A DNA stretch of 8,490 bases from Bacteroidota bacterium (GCA_947468985.1 CANINJ010000072.1:1-8490), one strand, 5' to 3'. Shown: positions 1-6,353, counted from the stretch's first letter. The notes: generated by a model from the letters alone, not told the origin. Made by a program: numbers and translations.

Positions 1-1027
1 GTAAATTATCTACAGACATGACTACAATTGCGGCTGGATGAAATACATCCACTTCTTTATGTTCGCCTGGTAAATAACCAAAAAACGGTTCGGCAATGGT
101 TGATGCTTTAATCGTACAGGCAATTGGCCCATTGACATCACAAGAAATATCGGCAACCACTTTGATATTGCAATCATTGGCTTGCAGCATTTCTCGTGTT
201 AATATATAAGGTGCGTCATTTCCATAAAAATGTCCCGCTATGAAAACATCAGACACTTTTGTAAAGCGTTCAAAATCTGATGTATATTCTGTGGGATTTG
301 TATAAAAATCTTTCTTTTCAATTACTTTTCCATCTTTTCGTTTGTTGTAATCCAAAACATCAATTTGAACATAAACGGGTTCAGAATATTTTTTAGAAAG
401 GAAATTATCTATAGAAACTTCTTTTATTTTAATGGCGTCTAGAATTTCTTTCGCTCCATTTCCTACTTTCCCACTACCTGTGAGCACAATTTTTATAGGT
501 GGTAATACTTGTCTTTTTAATTTTGTTACTAATTCGTCTTTACCGGAAAGTGTTTCAGCTTTTGGAATTGTAAACAACCCAAATTTAATTCCGAAAGCAC
601 GAAAAGCATTGTAAGAACCTACAATTCCTGCGTACCTTCCAAAACCAATTAATCGATTAAAACTAGCATCAACGATAGTTTCATGATCATAGAAAGCTAT
701 GTTTTTATCAAGAATGGCTTGTAATAATTTTCTATTATAAGGCTGTTTCTTTATTGTATGAGAAAAAAAGAAATACTTTTTGTTTGGAATTAAAGCGTCA
801 GTTGGCACTTCTTTTACTCCAAATAAAACATCACAGTCGGTCATATCGGTTGCCACGTCAATTCCCAAATTCGAATACTGTTCGTCAGTGAAAATCCTGA
901 TGTCCGAACTTTCAACTTTAATTTCAGCCTCTGGATACATTTGTTGCAATCGTACCAATTCTTCAGGAGAGAAAACAACTCTTCTATCTGGCGGATTTTT
1001 CCTTTCTTTTATGATTCCGAACTTCAT
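1..1027 (-). CDS. Saccharopine dehydrogenase-like NAD(P)-dependent oxidoreductase (AlaDH/PNT fold), C-terminus off the left edge
   Basis: The frame runs from ATG at 1027 to the left edge with no stop, giving 342 residues; the family is usually about 400 long, so only the C-terminus is missing. It begins MKFGIIKERK. A K-E-V-P segment (K72) and an F-S-H-T-I-K-K segment (H90) match the lysine and histidine of the Lys1/lysine-ketoglutarate reductase active site. GSGKVG at residues 184-189 is a Rossmann dinucleotide-binding loop. The A-D-I-S-C-D segment near residues 292-297 recalls the lysine-ketoglutarate reductase part of plant LKR/SDH. From the family, the likely reaction is reversible pyridine-nucleotide-linked formation or cleavage of saccharopine or a similar amino-acid adduct in the cytoplasm. 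Alanine dehydrogenase is the main alternative, but the DISCD motif argues against it. The start is supported by a promoter about 25 nt upstream and an AAGGA element. No partner gene is visible on this side. Confidence 0.82.
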   Translation of the reverse strand, partial: MKFGIIKERKNPPDRRVVFSPEELVRLQQMYPEAEIKVESSDIRIFTDEQYSNLGIDVATDMTDCDVLFGVKEVPTDALIPNKKYFFFSHTIKKQPYNRKLLQAILDKNIAFYDHETIVDASFNRLIGFGRYAGIVGSYNAFRAFGIKFGLFTIPKAETLSGKDELVTKLKRQVLPPIKIVLTGSGKVGNGAKEILDAIKIKEVSIDNFLSKKYSEPVYVQIDVLDYNKRKDGKVIEKKDFYTNPTEYTSDFERFTKVSDVFIAGHFYGNDAPYILTREMLQANDCNIKVVADISCDVNGPIACTIKASTIAEPFFGYLPGEHKEVDVFHPAAIVVMSVDNL

Positions 1028-1052
1028 TTTATATTCCTTGATTATTTTGTGT

Positions 1053-1084
1053 CAAAAGTAAGATTAAGTAAATCGATGTCAAAA
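1053..1084 (-). promoter_or_regulatory. Bacteroidetes-type promoter for the saccharopine dehydrogenase-like gene
   Basis: On the minus strand TTTG (1083..1080) is followed by a 19-nt spacer and then TACTTTTG (1060..1053). This fits the Bacteroidetes -33/-7 consensus TTTG and TAnnTTTG exactly. Transcription should begin near 1047, leaving a leader of about 20 nt before the ATG at 1027. Confidence 0.7.
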
Positions 1085-1144
1085 TTTATTTCAAATAAAA
1101 GCAAAGCCGTTACTATTTGAATTCCAATACATTAAACCAAAAAG

Positions 1145-1160
1145 CATTTATAATTTATAA
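1145..1160 (+). repeat. Copy 1 of a 16-bp AT-rich intergenic repeat (CATTTATAATTTATAA)
   Basis: The 16 bases are identical to 2470..2485 and match 4502..4518 apart from one inserted A. All three copies lie between genes. Here the repeat sits in the divergent region, about 20 nt upstream of the -33 box of the serine hydrolase promoter. No function is evident; AT-richness makes chance similarity more likely than usual. Confidence 0.5.
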
Positions 1161-1180
1161 AACGTTTAACAAAATTGGTG

Positions 1181-1211
1181 TTTGATAATAAATATCTTTC
1201 CTATATATTTG
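1181..1211 (+). promoter_or_regulatory. Bacteroidetes-type promoter for the serine hydrolase gene; decides its start
   Basis: TTTG (1181..1184), a 19-nt spacer and TATATTTG (1204..1211) match the -33/-7 consensus in full. Transcription should begin near 1216-1218. That is downstream of the alternative TTG and GTG starts at 1175 and 1178, and just before the ATG at 1229, so the ATG is the likely start and the leader is only about 12 nt. Confidence 0.7.
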
Positions 1212-1228
1212 CTCTTTACCAAGACCAA

Positions 1229-2419
1229 ATGACACTAAAACCAGCTTTCATATATACCAAAATTGCCGTACTATTTTTTCTTTGTTTGTCCTGCAATAGT
1301 CAAGACAAAAAGCATAATACCTCCGATGTTGCCTCGATAAATATGGAACCCTCTGATACTGTATTTCCAGTATTATCGGATTCCTATATCAATTCTAAAA
1401 AGCCTAAGATTGAACATTTCTTCAATAAAAACTGGCCTTCAAAAAACAATAATGTAAGTTTTTTAGTAGCCAAAGACGGACAGATCATCTACGAAAATTA
1501 TGTTGGTTTTGGCGATATAAAAAAGAAAACACCCATTACAAGCGAAACACCCATTCACATTGCATCGGTAAGTAAAGTGCTAACGGCTACCGCAATATTA
1601 AAACTTATTAATGTTGGGAAATTGGGATTAGACCAAAAGGTAACGTCCATATTAAAAGGATTTCCTTATCCTGAAATTACAATAAAAAACCTTTTAAGTC
1701 ACCGAAGCGGAATGCGAAATTATGCTTATTTCACAAATGATAGAGGAATTTGGGACAAACACAAAATCATGAGCAATCAAGATGTTTTGAATGTAATGAT
1801 TACTAAAAAAATCAGTTTAGAATACAAAACGAATACGCGTTTTGGTTATTGCAATACCAATTATGCCATGTTGGCTTTGGTAATTGAAAAGATAACTGGA
1901 AAAAGATACAGTGACGCAATGAAAACGATGATTTTTGAGCCACTTGAAATGACACATACTTTTGTTTACGATTACCAAAAAGACAAAGAGGTAATTACGC
2001 CTTCGTATCGTTGTAATGGGCAACAAATAGCATTTGATTATTTAGACGCAATTTATGGTGATAAAAATGTGTTTTCAACTCCCCGTGATTTACTAAAACT
2101 TGATATGGCAAGGAATTCCGATTATTTTTTGACTCCAGAATTGCGATGCCAAATCTACAAAGGGTGCAGTAATGAGCATAAAGGACAAAAGAATTACGGA
2201 CTTGGAATTCGAATGATTAATTTTGAAACCGGTCAGAATTTTTACTTCCACAACGGTTGGTGGCACGGAAATATGTCTTCTTATGTAACCCTACAAAAGG
2301 AAAATGTAACGATTATTGCCTTAACCAATAAATGTTCCAAAAGCGTTTATAAAGTTCGGAACCTCGCACCACTTTTTGGAGATTATCCTTTTAAAGTGGA
2401 TGAAAGTGAGGAGGAATAA
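1229..2419 (+). CDS. Lipoprotein serine hydrolase, beta-lactamase/class C family
   Basis: The product is 396 residues long with an N-terminal lipoprotein signal: a hydrophobic stretch ends in C-L-S-C-N-S with the lipid-bearing Cys at 22, so the enzyme should be anchored in the envelope. The catalytic fold matches the beta-lactamase (serine hydrolase) family: S-V-S-K at 113-116 is the SxxK nucleophile motif, Y-C-N at 207-209 is the YxN motif and H-N-G at 341-343 corresponds to the third H/K-x-G motif. The family includes class C beta-lactamases, D-alanyl-D-alanine carboxypeptidases, D-aminopeptidases and esterases; the substrate cannot be told from sequence. An in-frame extension to TTG at 1175 adds 18 residues in front of the signal peptide, but the promoter at 1181..1211 would lie inside it, so I chose ATG at 1229. 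The gene has its own promoter and looks monocistronic or loosely linked to rimO, 127 nt downstream. Confidence 0.88.
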   Translation: MTLKPAFIYTKIAVLFFLCLSCNSQDKKHNTSDVASINMEPSDTVFPVLSDSYINSKKPKIEHFFNKNWPSKNNNVSFLVAKDGQIIYENYVGFGDIKKKTPITSETPIHIASVSKVLTATAILKLINVGKLGLDQKVTSILKGFPYPEITIKNLLSHRSGMRNYAYFTNDRGIWDKHKIMSNQDVLNVMITKKISLEYKTNTRFGYCNTNYAMLALVIEKITGKRYSDAMKTMIFEPLEMTHTFVYDYQKDKEVITPSYRCNGQQIAFDYLDAIYGDKNVFSTPRDLLKLDMARNSDYFLTPELRCQIYKGCSNEHKGQKNYGLGIRMINFETGQNFYFHNGWWHGNMSSYVTLQKENVTIIALTNKCSKSVYKVRNLAPLFGDYPFKVDESEEE

Positions 2420-2433
2420 AGTGTAAATTTTAG

Positions 2434-2446
2434 AAAGTCGAAAGTC
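2434..2446 (+). repeat. Short intergenic repeat containing AGTCGAAAG, copy 1
   Basis: AGTCGAAAG occurs here 16 nt past the hydrolase stop codon. The same 9-mer is found at 3853..3861 and 4384..4392, each time at the 3' end of a plus-strand gene. Here it is flanked as AAAGTCGAAAGTC, a small internal tandem. The role is unknown. Confidence 0.45.
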
Positions 2447-2469
2447 TAATGAAATAAGGCGATTCCACA

Positions 2470-2485
2470 CATTTATAATTTATAA
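2470..2485 (+). repeat. Copy 2 of the 16-bp AT-rich intergenic repeat
   Basis: Identical over 16 bases to 1145..1160. The bases just before and after (ATTCCACA and TTA) also resemble the flanks of the third copy near 4495..4521, which suggests a longer, decayed dispersed element rather than a bare AT run. Confidence 0.5.
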
Positions 2486-2507
2486 TTAATTTTCATTATA
2501 ATTAATG

Positions 2508-2515
2508 TAAATTTG
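2508..2515 (+). promoter_or_regulatory. Probable -7 box of the rimO promoter
   Basis: TAAATTTG fits TAnnTTTG and is followed by C, as is common in these bacteria. No TTTG lies at the expected -33 distance, where the sequence is only AT-rich. Transcription should begin near 2521, about 26 nt before the ATG. A near-palindrome CATTA-TAAT-TAATG (2494..2507) directly abuts the box and could be an operator or just AT-rich sequence. Confidence 0.5.
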
Positions 2516-2546
2516 CAAAATTCCTAAAGTATAAGGATTACAATAT

Positions 2547-3854
2547 ATGAGAACAAAATCGTTAAAGAAGAATAAAATCAATGTGATCACTCTAGGGTGT
2601 TCCAAAAATGTATATGATAGTGAAGTACTTATGGGGCAATTGCGCGCCAGCGGTAAAGACGTAGTTCATGAAGAGGAAGGAAATATTGTAGTCATTAATA
2701 CTTGCGGATTTATTGATAATGCCAAAGCAGAATCTGTGAATATGATTTTGGAATATGCCGATAAAAAAGCACGTGGAATTGTAGATAAAGTTTTTGTTAC
2801 TGGCTGTTTGTCAGAGCGCTACCGCCCCGATTTAGAGAAAGAAATACCTAATGTGGATCAGTTTTTTGGAACGACAGAATTGCCCGCTTTACTAAAAGCT
2901 TTGGGTGCCGATTACAAACACGAATTGTTGGGCGAACGCTTAACGACTACTCCAAAAAATTACGCCTATTTGAAAATTGCCGAGGGTTGCGACCGTCCGT
3001 GTAGTTTTTGTGCCATTCCGCTGATGCGTGGAAAACACGTTTCGCAAACCATTGAGAAATTGGTTAAGGAAACAGAAGGCTTGGCGAAAAATGGCGTTAA
3101 AGAATTGATATTAATTGCACAAGATTTGACCTATTATGGTCTTGATATTTATAAAAAACGAAATCTTAGGGAATTGCTGGAAGCTTTAGTTAAAGTAGAA
3201 GGAATTGAATGGATTCGATTACATTATGCTTTTCCAACGGGTTTCCCAATGGATGTATTGGAAATTATGAAGCGGGAACCTAAGATTTGTAACTATATTG
3301 ACATTCCGTTGCAGCACATTTCTGATTCTATTTTGAAATCAATGCGCCGCGGAACCACTCAAGAAAAAACTACTAAATTACTGAAAGATTTTAGAGCTGC
3401 TGTTCCTAGAATGGCAATTCGAACGACATTAATCGTTGGTTATCCTGGTGAAACACAAGAAGATTTTGAGATATTGAAGGATTTTGTTCAAGAAATGAAA
3501 TTCGATAGAATGGGATGTTTTGCCTATTCACATGAAGAAAATACGCATGCTTACTTGCTTGAAGATGATGTTCCAGCAGATGTAAAACAAGCACGAGCGG
3601 AAGAAATAATGGAATTGCAATCTCAAATTTCATGGGATTTGAACCAGGAGAAAGTGGGTCAAGTTTTCAAATGTATTATTGACAGAAAAGAAGGCGGTCA
3701 CTTTGTGGGACGTACTGAATTTGATAGTCCTGATGTGGATAATGAAGTTTTGATAGACGCTACAAAACACTATGTGAAAACGGGTGAATTTGTAATGATT
3801 AAGGTTATTGAAGCCACGGAATTTGATTTGTACGGGGAACCTGAAATAAATTAG
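2547..3854 (+). CDS. rimO: Ribosomal protein S12 (uS12) methylthiotransferase RimO
   Basis: The product has 435 residues, the usual size. RimO is a cytoplasmic radical-SAM enzyme with two iron-sulfur clusters that adds a methylthio group to a conserved aspartate of ribosomal protein S12. The N-terminal methylthiotransferase domain carries three cluster cysteines, C18 (T-L-G-C-S-K-N), C53 (N-T-C-G-F) and C87 (T-G-C-L). The radical-SAM core has the CxxxCxxC motif at C148, C152 and C155 (C-D-R-P-C-S-F-C). A TRAM-type domain follows from about residue 370, containing G-R-T-E-F-D-S-P-D-V-D. The combination T-L-G-C-S-K-N, C-D-R-P-C-S-F-C and the P-D-V-D segment of the TRAM domain separates RimO from the related tRNA enzyme MiaB. 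ATG at 2547 is preceded by AAGGA about 10 nt upstream. No anomaly is seen. Confidence 0.97.
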   Translation: MRTKSLKKNKINVITLGCSKNVYDSEVLMGQLRASGKDVVHEEEGNIVVINTCGFIDNAKAESVNMILEYADKKARGIVDKVFVTGCLSERYRPDLEKEIPNVDQFFGTTELPALLKALGADYKHELLGERLTTTPKNYAYLKIAEGCDRPCSFCAIPLMRGKHVSQTIEKLVKETEGLAKNGVKELILIAQDLTYYGLDIYKKRNLRELLEALVKVEGIEWIRLHYAFPTGFPMDVLEIMKREPKICNYIDIPLQHISDSILKSMRRGTTQEKTTKLLKDFRAAVPRMAIRTTLIVGYPGETQEDFEILKDFVQEMKFDRMGCFAYSHEENTHAYLLEDDVPADVKQARAEEIMELQSQISWDLNQEKVGQVFKCIIDRKEGGHFVGRTEFDSPDVDNEVLIDATKHYVKTGEFVMIKVIEATEFDLYGEPEIN

Positions 3855-3861
3855 TCGAAAG
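3851..3861 (+). repeat. Short intergenic repeat TTAGTCGAAAG, copy 2
   Basis: Eleven bases identical to 4382..4392. This copy overlaps the rimO stop codon, so its first bases are coding. It shares AGTCGAAAG with 2436..2444. Confidence 0.45.
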
Positions 3862-3932
3862 TAAAAAGTTTTAAATTCGAATAAAAAAGACTAAGAACCC
3901 CCAAACAATCATCAACCAAAAACCAACTTGAT

Positions 3933-4373
3933 ATGAAAACACTAAAAATTATTACTTCATTGCTTTTATTATTTTCAATGCAAACACTTTTTGCTCAATT
4001 CGGACAAAATGGTTATGGACAAGGCGGTTACAGTGGAAACCAAATGGGTGCACAAAGCAGACCTGAAACTGTAAAAGAACACCCTATCGAGGAAACTGTT
4101 AAGAAAATAGTTGCCAAACTCAAAATACAACTCATGTTAGATGAGCTTCAAGTAATTGCGATTTCAAATTTAATTACTGAAAATATGAAAAAGCAAAATG
4201 CCGTCATGAAAAAGGAAGCTAGCAATGACGATAAAACCAGTGAACTTAAAGCCATTTCGGAAAAAACAGATCTTGACATTATGATTATATTGAATAAAAG
4301 TCAAAAAGCAACCTACAAACTTTTATCCGAAGACGCAAAAAACCAACAAGAAGCGAATAGAAGAGTAAGGTAG
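3933..4373 (+). CDS. Small exported protein of unknown function, possibly Spy/CpxP-like
   Basis: The product is 146 residues. A signal peptide with a long Leu/Phe-rich core ends at L-F-A (residues 19-21), giving a mature protein starting Q-F-G, so it is probably periplasmic. Residues 22-42 are rich in Gly, Gln, Asn and Tyr and look disordered. From about residue 46 the protein is strongly helical, with charged residues and regularly spaced Leu and Ile: a K-L-K-I-Q-L-M-L-D segment, then I-S-N-L-I-T-E-N, and near the end I-I-L-N-K-S-Q-K-A-T-Y-K-L-L. The last pattern resembles the second helical repeat of Spy/CpxP-type periplasmic stress proteins, but the canonical LTxxQ is not intact, so this is only a suggestion. 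The gene lies 78 nt after rimO with no clear promoter between, so read-through from rimO is possible. No Shine-Dalgarno sequence is visible. Confidence 0.75.
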   Translation: MKTLKIITSLLLLFSMQTLFAQFGQNGYGQGGYSGNQMGAQSRPETVKEHPIEETVKKIVAKLKIQLMLDELQVIAISNLITENMKKQNAVMKKEASNDDKTSELKAISEKTDLDIMIILNKSQKATYKLLSEDAKNQQEANRRVR

Positions 4374-4381
4374 TTTAGAAT

Positions 4382-4392
4382 TAGTCGAAAGA
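4382..4392 (+). repeat. Short intergenic repeat TTAGTCGAAAG, copy 3
   Basis: Identical over 11 bases to 3851..3861. It starts 9 nt after the stop codon of the small exported protein gene and lies just before the A-tract and hairpin at 4414..4464. Confidence 0.45.
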
Positions 4393-4413
4393 AGATAAAT
4401 AGAAAATAGACTA

Positions 4414-4464
4414 AAAAAAATAACCGCGGATTAGCAAATATAAAATTATGCTAATCTGCGGTTT
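4414..4464 (-). terminator. Hairpin terminator between convergent genes, strongest for the immunophilin gene
   Basis: AACCGCGGATTAGCA (4423..4437) pairs with TGCTAATCTGCGGTT (4450..4464): 15 pairs including one that is a G-U wobble in the plus-strand RNA and A-C in the minus-strand RNA, around a 12-nt loop. The run of eight A at 4414..4421 becomes a U-tract right after the stem on the minus strand, ending the 4519..5451 transcript about 55 nt past its stop. On the plus strand only a weak TTTATAGT follows, so it may stop that transcript less well. The hairpin also resembles dispersed hairpin repeats I recall from Flavobacterium intergenic regions. Confidence 0.75.
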
Positions 4465-4501
4465 ATAGTAAAAGTAGAATATTATTGACTACAATCCCAT
4501 A

Positions 4502-4518
4502 CATTTAATAATTTATAA
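4502..4518 (+). repeat. Copy 3 of the AT-rich intergenic repeat, with one inserted A
   Basis: CATTTAATAATTTATAA differs from 1145..1160 and 2470..2485 by one extra A. It directly abuts the stop codon of the minus-strand immunophilin gene at 4519. The preceding ATCCCATA resembles ATTCCACA before copy 2. Confidence 0.45.
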
Positions 4519-5451
4519 TTACTTAACGTCCATTAATTCTACATCAAAAATCAATGTTGCGTTTGGTGGAATTGCACCCCCAGCACCGCGAGTACCATAT
4601 CCTAAATGAGATGGGATTACAAAACGAGCTTTGTCGCCCACTTTCAATAAAGCAATTCCTTCATCCCAACCTTCAATTACATTACCTTGACCTAAAGGAA
4701 ATTCAATAGGTTTTTTACGAGGATAAGAACTGTCAAAAACTTTTCCATCTTCCAATTGTCCTGTATAATGCACTGAAACAACCTTCCCGTTTTCTGCTTT
4801 TTTACCACTTCCTCTTTGGATTAATTGGTATCTCAAACCGCTTTCTGTTTTTTCAAAACCTGCTGCCAATGTTTCCATTTTAGCTTCCGCTTCTGCTTTA
4901 ATTGCAGCATCACGTTTGTTACGAGCCCCTTTGAAAGTAATAAACGCCTCGATAGCATTCCATTTTTGAGCTTCATCACCTACTCTAACGATTTCTAATG
5001 TTTCCAAAACATCACCTTGCTCAACTGCATCAACAATGTCTTGACCTTCAACAACATACCCGAATACAGTGTGTTTGTTATCCAACCAATCTGTTGGAAT
5101 ATGTGTAATGAAAAACTGAGAACCATTGCTTGCAGGACCTGAATTTGCCATTGACAAAATCCCTGGGCGGTTGTGTTTTAGTGTTGGGTGAAACTCATCT
5201 TCAAAACTATAACCAGGCCCACCAGTTCCTGTTCCTTGAGGACAACCCCCTTGAATCATAAAATCTGGAATTACTCTGTGGAATTTCAATCCGTCATAGT
5301 ATTTATTTCCTTGTGGTTTTATTTTATTTTCTAAGTTTCCTTCTGCCAATCCAACGAAGTTTCCTACTGTTCCTGGAGTTAAATCGTGTGTAAGTTTTAC
5401 TAAAATACTACCTTTAGTGGTATTGAATTTAGCGAATATTCCATTTTCCAT
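4519..5451 (-). CDS. Dual-family peptidyl-prolyl isomerase: cyclophilin fused to FKBP
   Basis: The product is 310 residues with two complete, unrelated prolyl isomerase domains. Residues 1 to about 160 are a cyclophilin: F-H-R at 57-59 (catalytic Arg59), Q67, Q-F-F at 112-114, W122 and H127 match the catalytic set. Residues about 165-200 are an Ala/Lys/Glu-rich helical linker. Residues about 205-310 are an FKBP domain with Y229, F239-D240, V258-I259, W262, Y285 and F302 at the positions that form the FKBP pocket. Both sites therefore look active in accelerating proline isomerisation during protein folding. No signal peptide is seen with this start, so it is probably cytoplasmic. An upstream in-frame ATG at 5511 would add 20 residues, but it lies upstream of the promoter box at 5476..5483, and [10 protein letters not shown] is a natural cyclophilin start. 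Such cyclophilin-FKBP fusions (CFBP-type dual-family immunophilins) have been described, including from Flavobacterium johnsoniae. Confidence 0.95.
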   Translation of the reverse strand: MENGIFAKFNTTKGSILVKLTHDLTPGTVGNFVGLAEGNLENKIKPQGNKYYDGLKFHRVIPDFMIQGGCPQGTGTGGPGYSFEDEFHPTLKHNRPGILSMANSGPASNGSQFFITHIPTDWLDNKHTVFGYVVEGQDIVDAVEQGDVLETLEIVRVGDEAQKWNAIEAFITFKGARNKRDAAIKAEAEAKMETLAAGFEKTESGLRYQLIQRGSGKKAENGKVVSVHYTGQLEDGKVFDSSYPRKKPIEFPLGQGNVIEGWDEGIALLKVGDKARFVIPSHLGYGTRGAGGAIPPNATLIFDVELMDVK

Positions 5452-5475
5452 TTTTGTGCTTTTTAAATTGTGATG

Positions 5476-5483
5476 CAAAATTA
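5476..5483 (-). promoter_or_regulatory. Probable -7 box for the dual-family immunophilin gene
   Basis: On the minus strand TAATTTTG fits TAnnTTTG and is followed by C. No clear TTTG stands at -33. Transcription would begin near 5470, about 20 nt before ATG at 5451 and downstream of the alternative ATG at 5511, so it supports the shorter protein. Confidence 0.55.
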
Positions 5484-5583
5484 CGAAATAAAATAATAAA
5501 ATCCGTTTCAATCAGTATAATCGGCAGCAAAAACTTTAAATGTATTTTTTTAGCGGACAATAATGTATTACAATATAAATAGT

Positions 5584-5591
5584 TAACTTTG
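5584..5591 (+). promoter_or_regulatory. Probable -7 box for the psd, acyl-CoA-binding protein and dismutase unit
   Basis: TAACTTTG fits TAnnTTTG and is followed by C. The -33 position shows only AATG, so the match is partial. It would give a leader of about 100 nt before psd, much longer than at the other genes here. The leader contains TTTTGAAAAC twice (5632..5641 and 5648..5657) and a run of T; no convincing riboswitch fold or real upstream ORF is seen. Confidence 0.5.
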
Positions 5592-5699
5592 CCCTTTTAT
5601 TTTAAGAAATAAATCAGAAAAAGCAATGGTATTTTGAAAACTATTTTTTTTGAAAACGGCCTTTAAATACAATACTAATTACCTCTAAATAAATATCAA

Positions 5700-6353
5700 A
5701 TGTTTCACAAAGAAGGCGGAAAAATTATCTTAATATCAAATACAATAACAGTTGCATTGCTTTTATTAGCAGATAAACTGATACATATTGGTTGGTTGAA
5801 AATGACCGTTGAAATTATAACAGTATGTTTTTTACTATTGATTTTGCAGTTTTTCAGAAACCCAAAAAGAAGTGTTGAATTAAATGACAATCACATTATT
5901 TCACCTGTTGACGGAAAAGTGGTAGTTATTGAAGAGGTATTTGAAGGCGAATATTTTAAAGACAAAAGACTTCAGGTTTCTATATTTATGTCACCAATAA
6001 ATGTTCACGTTACTAGATATGCATTAGGTGGAAAAGTAAAATTCAGCAAATACCATCCTGGTAAATTCTTAGTTGCTTGGCATCCAAAAGCCAGTGAAGA
6101 AAATGAAAGAACAACAGTTGTAATTGAAAATAGAATATTCGGAGAAGTCTTATACCGCCAAATTGCAGGAGCTTTAGCTCGTAGAATTGTGAATTATGCC
6201 GAAGAAGGAATGCAAGTTATACAAGGAACAGATGCTGGTTTCATAAAATTTGGTTCACGAGTGGATCTATTTTTACCATTGGGAACAGAAATCAATGTGA
6301 AACTTAATGACAAAGCAGTTGGGGGAAAAACAATTATTGCTATAAAATCATAA
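5700..6353 (+). CDS. psd: Phosphatidylserine decarboxylase, short form
   Basis: The product has 217 residues, typical of the short proenzyme class. It decarboxylates phosphatidylserine to phosphatidylethanolamine at the cytoplasmic membrane. Two hydrophobic segments at about 9-26 and 33-51 anchor it, followed by F-F-R-N-P-K-R (51-57). S-P-V-D-G-K (68-73) holds the conserved Asp71, N-V-H-V-T-R (101-106) the conserved His103, and F-G-S-R-V-D (184-189) is the self-cleavage site: cleavage between G185 and S186 makes the pyruvoyl group, leaving a 32-residue alpha chain. These Asp, His and Ser correspond to the self-processing triad of the family. ATG at 5700 places the first membrane helix correctly. 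The stop codon directly abuts the ATG of the acyl-CoA-binding protein gene, so the two are probably translationally coupled. A cdsA neighbour, which I would expect in relatives, is not upstream here. Confidence 0.95.
   Translation: MFHKEGGKIILISNTITVALLLLADKLIHIGWLKMTVEIITVCFLLLILQFFRNPKRSVELNDNHIISPVDGKVVVIEEVFEGEYFKDKRLQVSIFMSPINVHVTRYALGGKVKFSKYHPGKFLVAWHPKASEENERTTVVIENRIFGEVLYRQIAGALARRIVNYAEEGMQVIQGTDAGFIKFGSRVDLFLPLGTEINVKLNDKAVGGKTIIAIKS

Noticed and set aside
432..1061. Open frames on the plus strand at 432..614 and 780..1061
   Set aside because: They lie antisense to the saccharopine dehydrogenase-like gene, which has conserved motifs across both ranges; their products show no recognisable features.
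1175..1228. Upstream TTG/GTG start for the serine hydrolase
   Set aside because: It places 18 polar and aromatic residues before a clear lipoprotein signal and overlaps the promoter at 1181..1211.
1817..2026. 69-residue frame on the minus strand
   Set aside because: It is antisense to the catalytic domain of the serine hydrolase, with no promoter or family resemblance.
3406..3633. 75-residue frame on the minus strand inside rimO
   Set aside because: It is a shadow of the rimO radical-SAM region, with no independent support.
5452..5511. 20-residue N-terminal extension of the dual-family immunophilin
   Set aside because: Its ATG lies upstream of the likely -7 box, and the extension's hydrophobic start is followed by a normal cyclophilin N-terminus; it might be mistaken for a signal peptide.
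5705..5890. 61-residue frame on the minus strand
   Set aside because: It is antisense to the psd membrane segments; its hydrophobic look comes from the complementary codons.
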